Source: Verrucomicrobia bacterium UBA1263
GTDB taxonomy: Bacteria; Verrucomicrobiota; Verrucomicrobiia; Limisphaerales; UBA1412
NCBI GenBank assembly: GCA_002308515.1
Contig: DBVN01000112.1
Span: forward strand, 5,569 to 15,558
Reading direction: 5' to 3'
Length of the DNA stretch: 9,990 nt
Of this stretch, positions 1 through 8,053 are shown piece after piece (the stretch's first letter is position 1; each line of letters begins with the position of its first letter). The notes under the pieces are model-generated. The model was given only the letters and a program-made list of their open reading frames with translations, ran no database searches and was not told where the DNA came from. The translations under genes and the position numbers were made by a program.

Positions 1-1
1 G

Positions 2-589
2 GGACGCAACTCTCTGGATATCGTGATCGGAGACGTTTCCGGTCACGGACTGGGACCGGCCATCCTGATGGCCGAGACGCGAGCCTATTTGCGGGTACTA
101 TCCCGAAACCGCGAGTATCTGAACGAGATCCTTACAAGGACCAATCAAGTTCTGGTCGAAGACATGGACGCGAATCGCTATGTGACTCTGACTCTTCTGC
201 GGCTCATATCGCGCCCGTCCGCTTTCATTTACGCCAATGCCGGCCATACACCCGGCTTCATCATCGGATTAGATGGTCAAGTACGCCAGAAACTGACCCG
301 CACCGGCATCGTTCTGGGACGCAAAGCGGACACCATCTATAACCAAAGTGAATATATCGCTTTGGAAGAAGGAGATATATTGGTACTGCTGACAGACGGG
401 ATGCAGGAGATATTTTCTCCCGATGGCGAAATGTTTGGAACAGAACGCATCATCAAAACCATTCACGAAAACAGAGAACGTCCTTCCAAAGAAATCATCG
501 AAGCTCTCTACAAAGCGGGGACTGATTTCTCACAAACTCCTGCTTTGGATGATGATTTCACCTGCATCATCATCAAGGTAAAACATTAG
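2..589 (+). CDS. SpoIIE/RsbU-type PP2C serine phosphatase, C-terminal part
   Basis: This is the C-terminal 195 codons of a PPM/PP2C-family phosphatase. The reading frame is open to the left edge, so the true start lies outside the window; the GTG at 23 is only the valine before the first motif. GDVSGHG (bases 29-49) carries a metal-binding aspartate. LLTDGMQE is the mid-domain acidic motif, and DDDFTCIII near the end carries the last metal-binding aspartates, so the visible catalytic half looks intact. Enzymes of this family dephosphorylate phosphoserine on anti-sigma-factor antagonists or similar switch proteins and usually carry an N-terminal receiver, GAF, PAS or HAMP sensor, which cannot be seen here. 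No anti-sigma kinase or antagonist gene lies beside it in the window. The gene ends 21 bp before a shared hairpin terminator. The family is certain; the signal and target are unknown. Confidence 0.92.
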   Translation, partial: GRNSLDIVIGDVSGHGLGPAILMAETRAYLRVLSRNREYLNEILTRTNQVLVEDMDANRYVTLTLLRLISRPSAFIYANAGHTPGFIIGLDGQVRQKLTRTGIVLGRKADTIYNQSEYIALEEGDILVLLTDGMQEIFSPDGEMFGTERIIKTIHENRERPSKEIIEALYKAGTDFSQTPALDDDFTCIIIKVKH

Positions 590-610
590 GATCTTTTTAC
601 ACAGACACTA

Positions 611-640
611 AAAAAGGGAGAGTCAAAGCTCTCCCTTTTT
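611..640. terminator. Bidirectional intrinsic terminator between convergent genes
   Basis: A perfect 12-bp inverted repeat (AAAAAGGGAGAG at 611-622, CTCTCCCTTTTT at 629-640) encloses a 6-nt loop. It has a G/C core and gives a run of U on either strand. It lies between the stop of the phosphatase gene (589) and the stop of the minus-strand gene (662), so it can end both transcripts. Confidence 0.9.
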
Positions 641-661
641 CATACTCAAACAGCGTACAGA

Positions 662-1603
662 CTAACGCGGCTTGACTTCCACCGATTCGATCTCGGATAT
701 CTTTATCGAAATCTCAGAACCACCTTCCAGCGGAACCATATAAATATCATCGGTCGATACACGAGAGAAACGCATTCCTTCAAAGTGCTTGTCCCCGACT
801 GTGATCACAAACTTCACCGCCTTTTCTTTAGCTCCTAACACCGGACGGAAGAAAGTCGGGAATTTGGTTTCAAAGAACTTACGATTGAAAGTGATTTCAC
901 CTCTCTTATAAACAGTAGCTTCAAAACCGCTGTTGTCCCCTTTCACGGAAGCCGCGCGTGACACCATGCGTGTCGCCATATTCGCGCCTGTGGCTGAACC
1001 AGTCGCGTTTTCAAACTCACGCTCCTGAGTTGGGATTTCCTCCGTCGGCTCTTCTTCAACAACCGCTTCGGGCTGAGTCAGAAAGATGATTGGTCCCAGT
1101 ACCGGCAAAACCGCGGAAACACCGCATACCAAAGCCGGCTGTTTACGACGAAAACGCGCTACCGTGTAAGCCGTTACTAAATTCGCGACATATAATGCCA
1201 ACAGCAACAGCAATCCGGCAGGGCTGATCCAGGCACTCAAAAAACTCGGATCCGGATTGTAATAAGTCAAACGCTCCACATCGCTTACCACGATTTTCGG
1301 CGGGGGTTTTACTTCTTTGGCTTTCAGTTGCAGCGGAACTTCAATAAAAGGTTCCGCAAAGTATTGAGCTTGAGGACTTTTTTTAGCAAGAGCCTTCAGA
1401 GTGTCCTGGGTAAAACTGGGCCACTGGATCTTGTCGCTGTAGCCTCCGGAATCTTTCCTGAAAACGACACCATCTTCTTTAAAGGTGATAGGCTCCCCTT
1501 TTATGATCTCACCATTTGTGCAAAAGTATTCATCCCCAAATAGTTGATTTGGGGCATAAAGCGCTGCGCAAATTCCGACTACAAACAACAAGCGTTTTAA
1601 CAT
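662..1603 (-). CDS. Exported membrane protein of unknown function with two transmembrane helices
   Basis: I do not recognise a named family. The 313-residue product starts with a signal-peptide-like segment (MLKRLLFVVGICAALYA, probable cleavage near LFG-DE at residue 23). A soluble domain of about 100 residues follows; it looks like a small beta-rich module and contains GEIIKGEPITFKEDGVVF and an IQWPSFTQ segment. Then come a helix at about 125-147, a short basic loop (ARFRRK) and a second helix at about 156-175. An acidic linker (EEEPTEE) leads to a C-terminal domain of about 85 residues rich in beta-type pattern. The basic loop suggests the loop is cytoplasmic, placing both domains outside the cytoplasm. 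An upstream in-frame TTG at 1612 would add three residues; I prefer the ATG at 1603 because a G-rich stretch precedes it and the basic-hydrophobic signal starts there. The gene is divergent from hemE and convergent with the phosphatase. I recall similar proteins in Verrucomicrobiota, but that is memory, not a search. Confidence 0.85.
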   Translation of the reverse strand: MLKRLLFVVGICAALYAPNQLFGDEYFCTNGEIIKGEPITFKEDGVVFRKDSGGYSDKIQWPSFTQDTLKALAKKSPQAQYFAEPFIEVPLQLKAKEVKPPPKIVVSDVERLTYYNPDPSFLSAWISPAGLLLLLALYVANLVTAYTVARFRRKQPALVCGVSAVLPVLGPIIFLTQPEAVVEEEPTEEIPTQEREFENATGSATGANMATRMVSRAASVKGDNSGFEATVYKRGEITFNRKFFETKFPTFFRPVLGAKEKAVKFVITVGDKHFEGMRFSRVSTDDIYMVPLEGGSEISIKISEIESVEVKPR

Positions 1604-1716
1604 CGCCCCCAACTTCTATCAAACCTGTCTAAAAATATAAAGTCTAAAATGCGTCCTAACGTCACTTCACTGATTTTTCCTTTCAGAATGTTCTACTTTG
1701 GGGCAAAATTATTCCC
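1604..1716. promoter_or_regulatory. Divergent intergenic region upstream of hemE and the exported-protein gene
   Basis: About 110 bp separate the start codons of two divergent genes, so promoters for both, including the heme operon promoter, should lie here. The segment 1631-1650 is A/T-rich with TATAAA (1636-1641) and TAAAAT (1645-1650) on the plus strand and TATATT on the minus strand, but none has a convincing -35 box at standard spacing. No riboswitch-like fold or clear operator palindrome was seen. A GGGG (1700-1703) lies 13 nt before the hemE GTG, far for a ribosome binding site. The regulatory role is inferred from gene layout only. Confidence 0.4.
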
Positions 1717-2751
1717 GTGATCGGAAATACCAATCGGTTCACCGCGGCGCTCCGCTGCGAAAATGATGACTGCCCTCCTGTTTGGATGATGCGGCAGGCC
1801 GGTCGTGTATTGCCCGAATACAGAGCGCTGCGGGAAAAGTATTCTTTTCTGGAAATAGCGCGTGCCCCGGAGCTCTGCGCGGAAGTAACACTGCAGCCGG
1901 TCCGGCGCTTTGGATTCGACGCGGCTATCATCTTCAGCGACATTCTGGTCATCCCGGAGGCTTTGGGACAACACTACAGTTTTCAGAACCAGAAAGGCAT
2001 TTCGATGGACTTCTGCCTGGATCCCAACAACTTTGAAACACAGCTCCAGTGGGATGCCCGTGTGACAGACCGTCTCTCATACGTCAGAGAAGCTCTTCAA
2101 CGGGTTCGCGCTCAGCTTGACCCTTCAACCGCTCTGCTGGGATTTGCCGGTTCTCCCTGGACACTGGCCTGTTTCATGCTGGAAGGCGGCCATGTTCCCA
2201 CTGATAAACCTCCCAAAGCTCTGGATTGGTATCGCCGGGATCCTCAGACTTTTGACGCGTTTATGAGCCGATTAGCCGAGAAAGTCTCAGAATATCTTCT
2301 GATGCAGTGGAATACAGGTATTGATTCAGCTCAGATATTTGACAGCCTTTCGCCGCTCATCCCGGAGGCGGATTATTGGAACATATCCGGGAAATATATC
2401 GCGCGGATCCTTGCCTCTCTGGGGACGGAACGTCCCATGATCGTCTATTCCAAAGGCAGCGTCTGGAGGCACTATCTATCCACTTCCGCACAAGTCTTTT
2501 CTGTGGATTGGACACAATCCATGCCCGAAGTGGCAGTGGCCGCGGGACCGCATCGCTGTGTACAAGGCAATCTGAATCCGGAACTCATGACACAAACACC
2601 TGAGATCGTTCGTGATGCTGTGACAGGACTGCTCCGCTCGATGAGTGGTCATCCGGGCTTTATTTTGAATCTGGGACATGGACTCCGGCCTGACAGCAAA
2701 CTGGAGTGCATTGAAGCGTTCATGCAAGCAGCCAGACAGAAAGATTATTGA
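1717..2751 (+). CDS. hemE: Uroporphyrinogen III decarboxylase
   Basis: HemE removes four carboxyl groups from uroporphyrinogen III acetate side chains to give coproporphyrinogen III in the cytoplasm. The 344-residue length is normal for the family. The signature PPVWMMRQAGRVLPEY is at residues 20-35 with the two substrate-binding arginines R26 and R30. The catalytic aspartate is D75 in FSDI, S210 lies in FDSL, and the C-terminal histidine is H321 in LGHG. One difference: the tyrosine usual in the TYMVEGG motif is phenylalanine here (F153 in CFMLEGG). The GTG start at 1717 gives an N-terminus that aligns with known enzymes (NTNRF just before the signature), and no in-frame ATG lies near. It is the first gene of the heme operon; hemN follows after 13 bp. 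A related methyltransferase-type paralog is unlikely given the full signature and the hem neighbours. Confidence 0.97.
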   Translation: MIGNTNRFTAALRCENDDCPPVWMMRQAGRVLPEYRALREKYSFLEIARAPELCAEVTLQPVRRFGFDAAIIFSDILVIPEALGQHYSFQNQKGISMDFCLDPNNFETQLQWDARVTDRLSYVREALQRVRAQLDPSTALLGFAGSPWTLACFMLEGGHVPTDKPPKALDWYRRDPQTFDAFMSRLAEKVSEYLLMQWNTGIDSAQIFDSLSPLIPEADYWNISGKYIARILASLGTERPMIVYSKGSVWRHYLSTSAQVFSVDWTQSMPEVAVAAGPHRCVQGNLNPELMTQTPEIVRDAVTGLLRSMSGHPGFILNLGHGLRPDSKLECIEAFMQAARQKDY

Positions 2752-2764
2752 TTTTCATTTACTT

Positions 2765-4132
2765 ATGCCAAAACTTGAAGTTAATCTCGATCTTATCCGA
2801 AAATACGATGTACCGGGTCCCCGTTATACCTCCTACCCGACTGCTCCACATTTCAGCGAAGAGATCAACTGGGATAAAATCGTCCCGATGATCCGTTCCA
2901 ATAACAGTGACTCCGATAAACCTTTATCCCTCTATTTCCATTTGCCTTTCTGCCGGAGTCTTTGCTGGTTTTGCGGATGCACCAACGTCATCACACAGGA
3001 TCCCGGATCCAGTAAACTTTACCTAAAATATCTGCGCAAGGAACTCGATCTGGTGACCCCCTTGATGAATCCGAAACGAAAAGCGGTACAACTCCACTTT
3101 GGCGGAGGTTCCCCCTCTTTTTTATCCGCGGAGGAGATATTGACACTGGGCGACTGGATCCATCACCATTTCCCTTTCGCGGAGACTTATGAAGCCGGTG
3201 TGGAAGTGGATCCCCGAACCGTGACCGAAGAAAAGATGAAAGCCTTCGCGTCAGTTGGTTTCAACCGGATCAGCATCGGCATCCAGGATCTGGATCCGGA
3301 TGTCCAGCAAACGATCCACCGGGTACAGCCGCATGAAATGAATCTCCGCACTCTGGACTGGGCGCGATCCAACGGCATCCAATCCGTCAATGTGGACTTG
3401 ATCTACGGACTGCCTCATCAAACCACAGCCGGTTTTGAGCATACTTTGGATGAGATCCTGAAAATGCGGCCGGACCGCTTTGCCGTTTTCAACTACGCGC
3501 ATGTTCCCTGGCTGAAAAAAGCTCAGGCAGCGCTGACTCCCCTGCCGCCGGAAAGAAAGATGGATCTGCTGAAAATGACCATCGAAAAGCTGACCTCTTC
3601 CGGCTACACTTATATCGGCATGGATCACTTTGCTCTGGAAAATGATGAACTGGCTCAAGCCCAGAAAAACAAAACACTGCAAAGAAATTTCCAGGGCTAC
3701 AGTACCCACGCGGGATCGGATATCTATGCTTTCGGCATGTCCTCCATATCTCAGACAGATTCCGCCTACTGGCAGAATGAAAAAGATCTGAAACAGTATT
3801 ATTCGCTGTTAGACGCGGATCACCCCATCCAGCGCAAAGGATATATCCTGAGCGAAGATGATAAAATACGGCATCAAACCATTATGCGGCTCATGTGCGA
3901 TCTGGAGCTGGATTACGCGGAGATGAGCCGGAAACTCGGCATAGATTTCGCGAGCTATTTCGCGGAGGAATTATCCAGTCTTCAGGATATGGAGACGGAT
4001 CAGCTGATCTGCCGGGACAAAAACGGATTCAAAGTCACCGATACCGGCCGGCTGCTGATCCGCAATATCGCCATGAAATTTGATGTCTATTTAAAAACAG
4101 ATAAACAAAGAAAATACTCACGCACTGTCTAA
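2765..4132 (+). CDS. hemN: Oxygen-independent coproporphyrinogen III dehydrogenase (radical SAM)
   Basis: HemN oxidatively decarboxylates two propionates of coproporphyrinogen III to vinyl groups, using S-adenosylmethionine and a 4Fe-4S cluster, without oxygen. The product is 455 residues, close to the E. coli enzyme (457). The cluster motif is C63-x3-C67-x2-C70-x-C72. The fourth cysteine (GCTN) and the preceding Y57 in YFHLPFC mark a true HemN rather than an HemW-like chaperone. Further family motifs are RYTSYPTAPHF near the N-terminus, HFGGGSPS, DLIYGLPHQT, VFNYAHVPW, GMDHFALENDELA, RNFQGYSTHAGSD and the C-terminal GRLLIRNIAMKFD. The frame is open further upstream into hemE (to 2678), but the ATG at 2765 matches the family start. 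No ribosome binding site is visible before it, so it may depend on hemE translation. Its TAA overlaps the hemG ATG by one base (TAATG). Confidence 0.97.
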   Translation: MPKLEVNLDLIRKYDVPGPRYTSYPTAPHFSEEINWDKIVPMIRSNNSDSDKPLSLYFHLPFCRSLCWFCGCTNVITQDPGSSKLYLKYLRKELDLVTPLMNPKRKAVQLHFGGGSPSFLSAEEILTLGDWIHHHFPFAETYEAGVEVDPRTVTEEKMKAFASVGFNRISIGIQDLDPDVQQTIHRVQPHEMNLRTLDWARSNGIQSVNVDLIYGLPHQTTAGFEHTLDEILKMRPDRFAVFNYAHVPWLKKAQAALTPLPPERKMDLLKMTIEKLTSSGYTYIGMDHFALENDELAQAQKNKTLQRNFQGYSTHAGSDIYAFGMSSISQTDSAYWQNEKDLKQYYSLLDADHPIQRKGYILSEDDKIRHQTIMRLMCDLELDYAEMSRKLGIDFASYFAEELSSLQDMETDQLICRDKNGFKVTDTGRLLIRNIAMKFDVYLKTDKQRKYSRTV

Positions 4133-5526
4133 TGAAATCAATCGCAGTAATCGGCGCAGGAATCACAGGACTGACAACCAGTTTTCTTCTGAAAGATAAA
4201 AATCTTCCGGTGGAGCTTTATGAAGCCTCCGGGAGACCCGGCGGTGTTATTCAAAGCAAACGTCAGGATGGTTATCTGGCGGAATTCGGCCCTAATACCC
4301 TGCTGAATACCAACAAAAAGCTGGAATATCTGTTCAAGATCTCCGGGTTGAAAGATCATGTAAAATTCGCGGAACACAAAGGCGACAAACGTTTTCTGGT
4401 TCGCAACGGAAAAGTCATCGCCATGCCGTCCAAGGCGTTTTCTTTTTTCCTCTCTCCGCTCTTCAGCTGGAAAGCCAAATATGATCTGATGATGGAGCCT
4501 TTCCGTCCGCGCTGGAAGAACGCCTATGAGGAGAGTGTGGCACAATTTGTACGCCGCCGTTTTGGTGAAGAATTTCTGACTTATGCCATTGATGCTCTTG
4601 TCGCGGGCATTTTTGCCGGAAATCCGGAGCGGTTATCGGTCATCCATGGATTCCCCAAACTCTACAAGGCGGAGCAGGAATACGGCTCCATGATACGGGC
4701 ACAATTCTTTGGAGCCAAAGCCCGCAAGAAACGCGGTGAAACCTCTAAGCAGGAAGCCCGGATCCTTTCCTTTGATGAAGGTCTGCAAGTCATGACGGAT
4801 ACCCTGGCCCAAAAACTGGGAGACGATTTTCATCCGAATTGTCCGGTGACTGTCATCACACAGATCCCCGATGGCTGGCGCGTTACTTATCGGCAAGGGA
4901 ACGATCTGAAACAAAAAGATCATTCCGCGGTACTTTTATCCACATCAGCTTACGCGGCCGCTCAAATCGAACTGCAAAGCACCTCCAATTTGAATTTGAA
5001 TTCATTTTCAAACATCCCTTATGCCCCAGTCAGCTCGGTCATGCTGGGATATAAACGGGAAGATGTCGGCCATCCTCTGGATGGCTTCGGGATGCTGCTT
5101 CCCGGCATTGAAAAATTCAATATTCTGGGAACTCTTTTCAGCTCAACACTCTTTCCTAACCGGGCTCCTCAGGGGTATGTCGCGCTCTCTTCTTATGTGG
5201 GCGGAATGCGTCAGCCGGAACTGGCGGGACTTCCCCAGGACAAACTTTTCAAGATGGTTCACGATGACCTTGTCAAACTGCTGAAGATACGAGGTGAACC
5301 CGTCTGCTGTATTTCAAACTATTATCCCAGAGCGATCCCTCAATATAATGTCGGTTACGGTCACTTTAAAGATATCGTGTACCAATTACAGAAAGACTGC
5401 CCCGGATTCTATATCGGCGGCAACTATACACGCGGACCGGCTCTCAGCGATAATATCCTCTCCGGGTTTGATTTCGCGGATAACATAGAAGACTATATCA
5501 AGACAGTTGCTCCTTTTGAAGTCTAG
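4132..5526 (+). CDS. hemG: Protoporphyrinogen oxidase, FAD-dependent (HemY/PgoX type)
   Basis: This flavoprotein oxidises protoporphyrinogen IX to protoporphyrin IX, the step before iron insertion. The N-terminus is a textbook dinucleotide-binding fold: GAGITG at residues 8-13, E31 in VELYEA as the ribose-binding acid, then RPGGVIQS and AEFGPNTLL. The C-terminal FAD motif is GPALSDNILSGFDFADNI. At 464 residues it is typical for the HemY-like family (COG1232). With a true HemN upstream it should act on the protoporphyrin branch. The homologous coproporphyrinogen oxidase (CgoX) of Gram-positive bacteria is the alternative, less likely here. The symbol hemG follows the common database use for this family; it is not the flavodoxin-like HemG of E. 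coli. Translation is probably coupled to hemN through the TAATG overlap. No transmembrane helix is obvious; family members are usually peripheral membrane proteins. Confidence 0.93.
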   Translation: MKSIAVIGAGITGLTTSFLLKDKNLPVELYEASGRPGGVIQSKRQDGYLAEFGPNTLLNTNKKLEYLFKISGLKDHVKFAEHKGDKRFLVRNGKVIAMPSKAFSFFLSPLFSWKAKYDLMMEPFRPRWKNAYEESVAQFVRRRFGEEFLTYAIDALVAGIFAGNPERLSVIHGFPKLYKAEQEYGSMIRAQFFGAKARKKRGETSKQEARILSFDEGLQVMTDTLAQKLGDDFHPNCPVTVITQIPDGWRVTYRQGNDLKQKDHSAVLLSTSAYAAAQIELQSTSNLNLNSFSNIPYAPVSSVMLGYKREDVGHPLDGFGMLLPGIEKFNILGTLFSSTLFPNRAPQGYVALSSYVGGMRQPELAGLPQDKLFKMVHDDLVKLLKIRGEPVCCISNYYPRAIPQYNVGYGHFKDIVYQLQKDCPGFYIGGNYTRGPALSDNILSGFDFADNIEDYIKTVAPFEV

Positions 5527-8053
5527 CTTTCCATCCCCCTCAAAACCGGAATTGCTGGCTCCCGCCGGAGACTGGGAGTGCGCTCGTGCCGCTGTTGAAA
5601 ACGGCGCGGACGCTATCTATTTCGGAGTGGATCGCTTCAATGCCCGCATGAGGGCAAAGAATTTCACCTTAGCCGAGCTGCCGGAGCTGATGGCATGGCT
5701 CCATGAGCGTGGTGTTCACGGCTATATCACTTTCAATACTCTCGTTTTTACAGAAGAACTTCAAAGCGCGGAAGAGGCATTGAGGCGTATCATCGCCGCC
5801 GGCGCGGACGCTGTCATCGTTCAGGATGCCGGCATCATGCGGATGATCCGGCAGATCTCTCCCGATTTCCCCATCAACGCCTCCACTCAAATGAGCATCA
5901 CTTCCGCCGAAGGCATTCTGTTCGCGGAAAAAATGGGAGCGTATGTTACCGCGTTAGGACGTGAATGTTCCGTTCAGGAGATACAGAAGATCCAACAGGA
6001 ACGGATCAGCCAAAGCTCTGACAGAAAACAAAATATCTTTCCTCTGGAAGTCTTTATACACGGTGCTTTATGCGTAAGCTGTTCCGGGCAATGTCTGGCC
6101 AGTCAGGCACTGGGAGGCCGTTCCGCGAATCGCGGAGAATGCGCGCAGCCCTGCCGTCTTCCCTATCAGTTGATGCTCAACGGCAAAGAGTTGCCTTTAG
6201 GAGCCAGAAAGTTTCTTCTCAGTCCCAAAGATCTTCTGGGACTGGAAATGATCCCGGACCTGATCCAGGCCGGAGTCACCATTTTCAAAATCGAAGGCCG
6301 TTTAAAAAGTCCCGAATATGTCAGCAGTGTCAGCCGTATCTATCGTCAGGCGATCGACGCGGCCTGGGATATCCTCTCGCGCAATAGTTTTGACCCGATG
6401 ACCTGCCGGAAAACTCTTGCCGGGATATTGAGAGAAAAACGCTATGAGCTGGAAATGACCTTCTCCCGCGGTCTGGGAACAGGCTGGATGAAAGGGATCG
6501 ATCAGCAAAAACTTTGCCATGCGCGTTATTCCGGGAACAAGGGTTTTCGCATTGGCAAGGTCACCAAAATCCAGCGCGGGAGCGTATATGTCCGTACTCA
6601 GGAACCTGTCCATCCCGGAGACGGCATCGCGTTTGCCAATCCCGAAACAGAAGAAACCGTTCAGGGCGGACGTGTTTATCTGATGGATCAGAAGGGAGAC
6701 ACCGTTTTATTAGAATTCAGCAGACAAACCTTCGATCCCCAAAAAGTCCGCGTGGGTGATATTGTTTATAAAACCAATGATCCGGCTCTGGATCGTCAGC
6801 TTCAGCAAAGCTATACCACCTCAAAGCCTCTCTATCGCAGACCGATCCAAGCTATAGCGGAAGGTTCCATAGGAACCATGCTCAAGATCACCTTTTGGGA
6901 TGAACAGGGACACTGCGCCGAAGCGGTTTCCTCCATGCCACTGCAGGAAGCTCATTCCCAACCTCTTTCCGCGGAAAAACTGAGAGAGCAACTCAACCGT
7001 CTGGGGGATACTCCCTTCCGTCTGGAACAGCTTACTTTCAAAGTCAACGGCAACTGTATGATCGCGGTCAGTGAATTGAACAGACTGCGTCGTGAACTAT
7101 GCGATAAGCTCATTCAACTGCGCAGAAAACCCATTGCCTGGAAAATCGCGACCGGGAAAGATATTTGCAAAACGATCCTCATTCCCCGGAAAACGCGTTC
7201 CTCCACAGAAGAACCCGTTCTGTCTGTTCTTATTAGAAAGGAAGATCAACTGAATGCCGTGCTTCAAAGCGGTATCCGGGAAATTTATTGCGATTTTGAC
7301 GATCCGGCTCTTTACAAAAAAGCGGTCGAAAAGGCTCACTCATTCAAAAGCGAAAACACGACTTCACCCACTCTTTTTGCTGCGCCGCCTCGCGTTTGCA
7401 GACCCGGCGAACATGATCTGCTGGAACGGATACTCTGCTCCGGAGCCGATGGTTTTCTGATCCGCAACTATGATCATCTGGCCTTTTTCAAAGGAAAGCT
7501 CTGCCGGGGTGATTCCACTTTTAATATCACCAATCCTGTTTCCGCAAACCATTATCTTCGCGACTGCGGTCTGCGGACATTGACACTTTCCAACGACTTG
7601 GGGATGAAACAAATCACCTCTATGTTTCAATACGCTGATCCGAAATGTTTTGAATTGATCCTTCATCAGCATATCCCCATGTTCCACACAGCGTTCTGTC
7701 TCTTCTGCGCCTATTTGACCAAAGAACCGGGATTCCCTGGATGCGGAATGCCCTGCGAGCGTAACATTCTCAAAATCAAAGACCGCACCGGGATCGAACA
7801 TCCTATACTGACAGACGCGGGCTGCCGCAATACGATCTTCAACGGAAGGATCCAGACTGTCTGCGAATATTATGAAGAACTGCGTTCGATAGGACTTCGG
7901 CGGTTCAGGATCGAATTTGTTCAGGAATCACCGGAGGATATTATTTTTATTCTTTCTCTGTATAAGCGGCTGATAAAAAATGAAATAAGTGGTTCTCAGA
8001 TATGGGATCATCTCCGTTCCCGGTCTTTCCAGCTGACCAGAGGTTCTTTTTAA
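5507..8053 (+). CDS. U32 peptidase-family protein with two cysteine-rich U32-like halves (RlhA-like)
   Basis: The N-terminal half is a clear U32 module: PELLAPAGDWECARAAVENG near the start, GADAIYFGV, INASTQMS, then HGALCVSCSGQC (C189, C192, C196), NRGECAQPCR (C212, C216) and KIEGRLKSPEYV. A middle region (about 300-560) resembles the U32 C-terminal/collagenase-like part. The last 250 residues look like a second, diverged U32 unit with C731, C734, C746, C750 and C773 (GCGMPCERN, DAGCRNTIFN). Family members such as RlhA, TrhP and UbiU/V hydroxylate RNA bases or ubiquinone precursors and carry Fe-S clusters; protease activity is poorly supported for most. RlhA of E. coli is about 650 residues, so 848 is long. 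The start is uncertain: TTG at 5507 or TTG at 5516, both inside the end of hemG and without a ribosome binding site. It is the last gene of the heme operon. The substrate is unknown. Confidence 0.88.
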   Translation: MLLLKSSFPSPSKPELLAPAGDWECARAAVENGADAIYFGVDRFNARMRAKNFTLAELPELMAWLHERGVHGYITFNTLVFTEELQSAEEALRRIIAAGADAVIVQDAGIMRMIRQISPDFPINASTQMSITSAEGILFAEKMGAYVTALGRECSVQEIQKIQQERISQSSDRKQNIFPLEVFIHGALCVSCSGQCLASQALGGRSANRGECAQPCRLPYQLMLNGKELPLGARKFLLSPKDLLGLEMIPDLIQAGVTIFKIEGRLKSPEYVSSVSRIYRQAIDAAWDILSRNSFDPMTCRKTLAGILREKRYELEMTFSRGLGTGWMKGIDQQKLCHARYSGNKGFRIGKVTKIQRGSVYVRTQEPVHPGDGIAFANPETEETVQGGRVYLMDQKGDTVLLEFSRQTFDPQKVRVGDIVYKTNDPALDRQLQQSYTTSKPLYRRPIQAIAEGSIGTMLKITFWDEQGHCAEAVSSMPLQEAHSQPLSAEKLREQLNRLGDTPFRLEQLTFKVNGNCMIAVSELNRLRRELCDKLIQLRRKPIAWKIATGKDICKTILIPRKTRSSTEEPVLSVLIRKEDQLNAVLQSGIREIYCDFDDPALYKKAVEKAHSFKSENTTSPTLFAAPPRVCRPGEHDLLERILCSGADGFLIRNYDHLAFFKGKLCRGDSTFNITNPVSANHYLRDCGLRTLTLSNDLGMKQITSMFQYADPKCFELILHQHIPMFHTAFCLFCAYLTKEPGFPGCGMPCERNILKIKDRTGIEHPILTDAGCRNTIFNGRIQTVCEYYEELRSIGLRRFRIEFVQESPEDIIFILSLYKRLIKNEISGSQIWDHLRSRSFQLTRGSF

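Noticed and set aside
1683..1974. Two overlapping minus-strand open frames opposite the hemE start
   Set aside because: They are antisense to the conserved N-terminal half of hemE and encode basic, low-quality translations.
2678..2764. Upstream in-frame start for hemN inside hemE
   Set aside because: It adds 29 residues without family similarity; the ATG at 2765 aligns with known HemN starts and their cysteine spacing.
3251..3709. Minus-strand open frame of 152 codons opposite hemN
   Set aside because: It lies fully antisense to highly conserved HemN motifs and shows no recognisable protein pattern.
7364..7801. Minus-strand open frame of 145 codons opposite the U32 gene
   Set aside because: It is antisense to the conserved C-terminal cysteine region and has no promoter, ribosome site or domain pattern.
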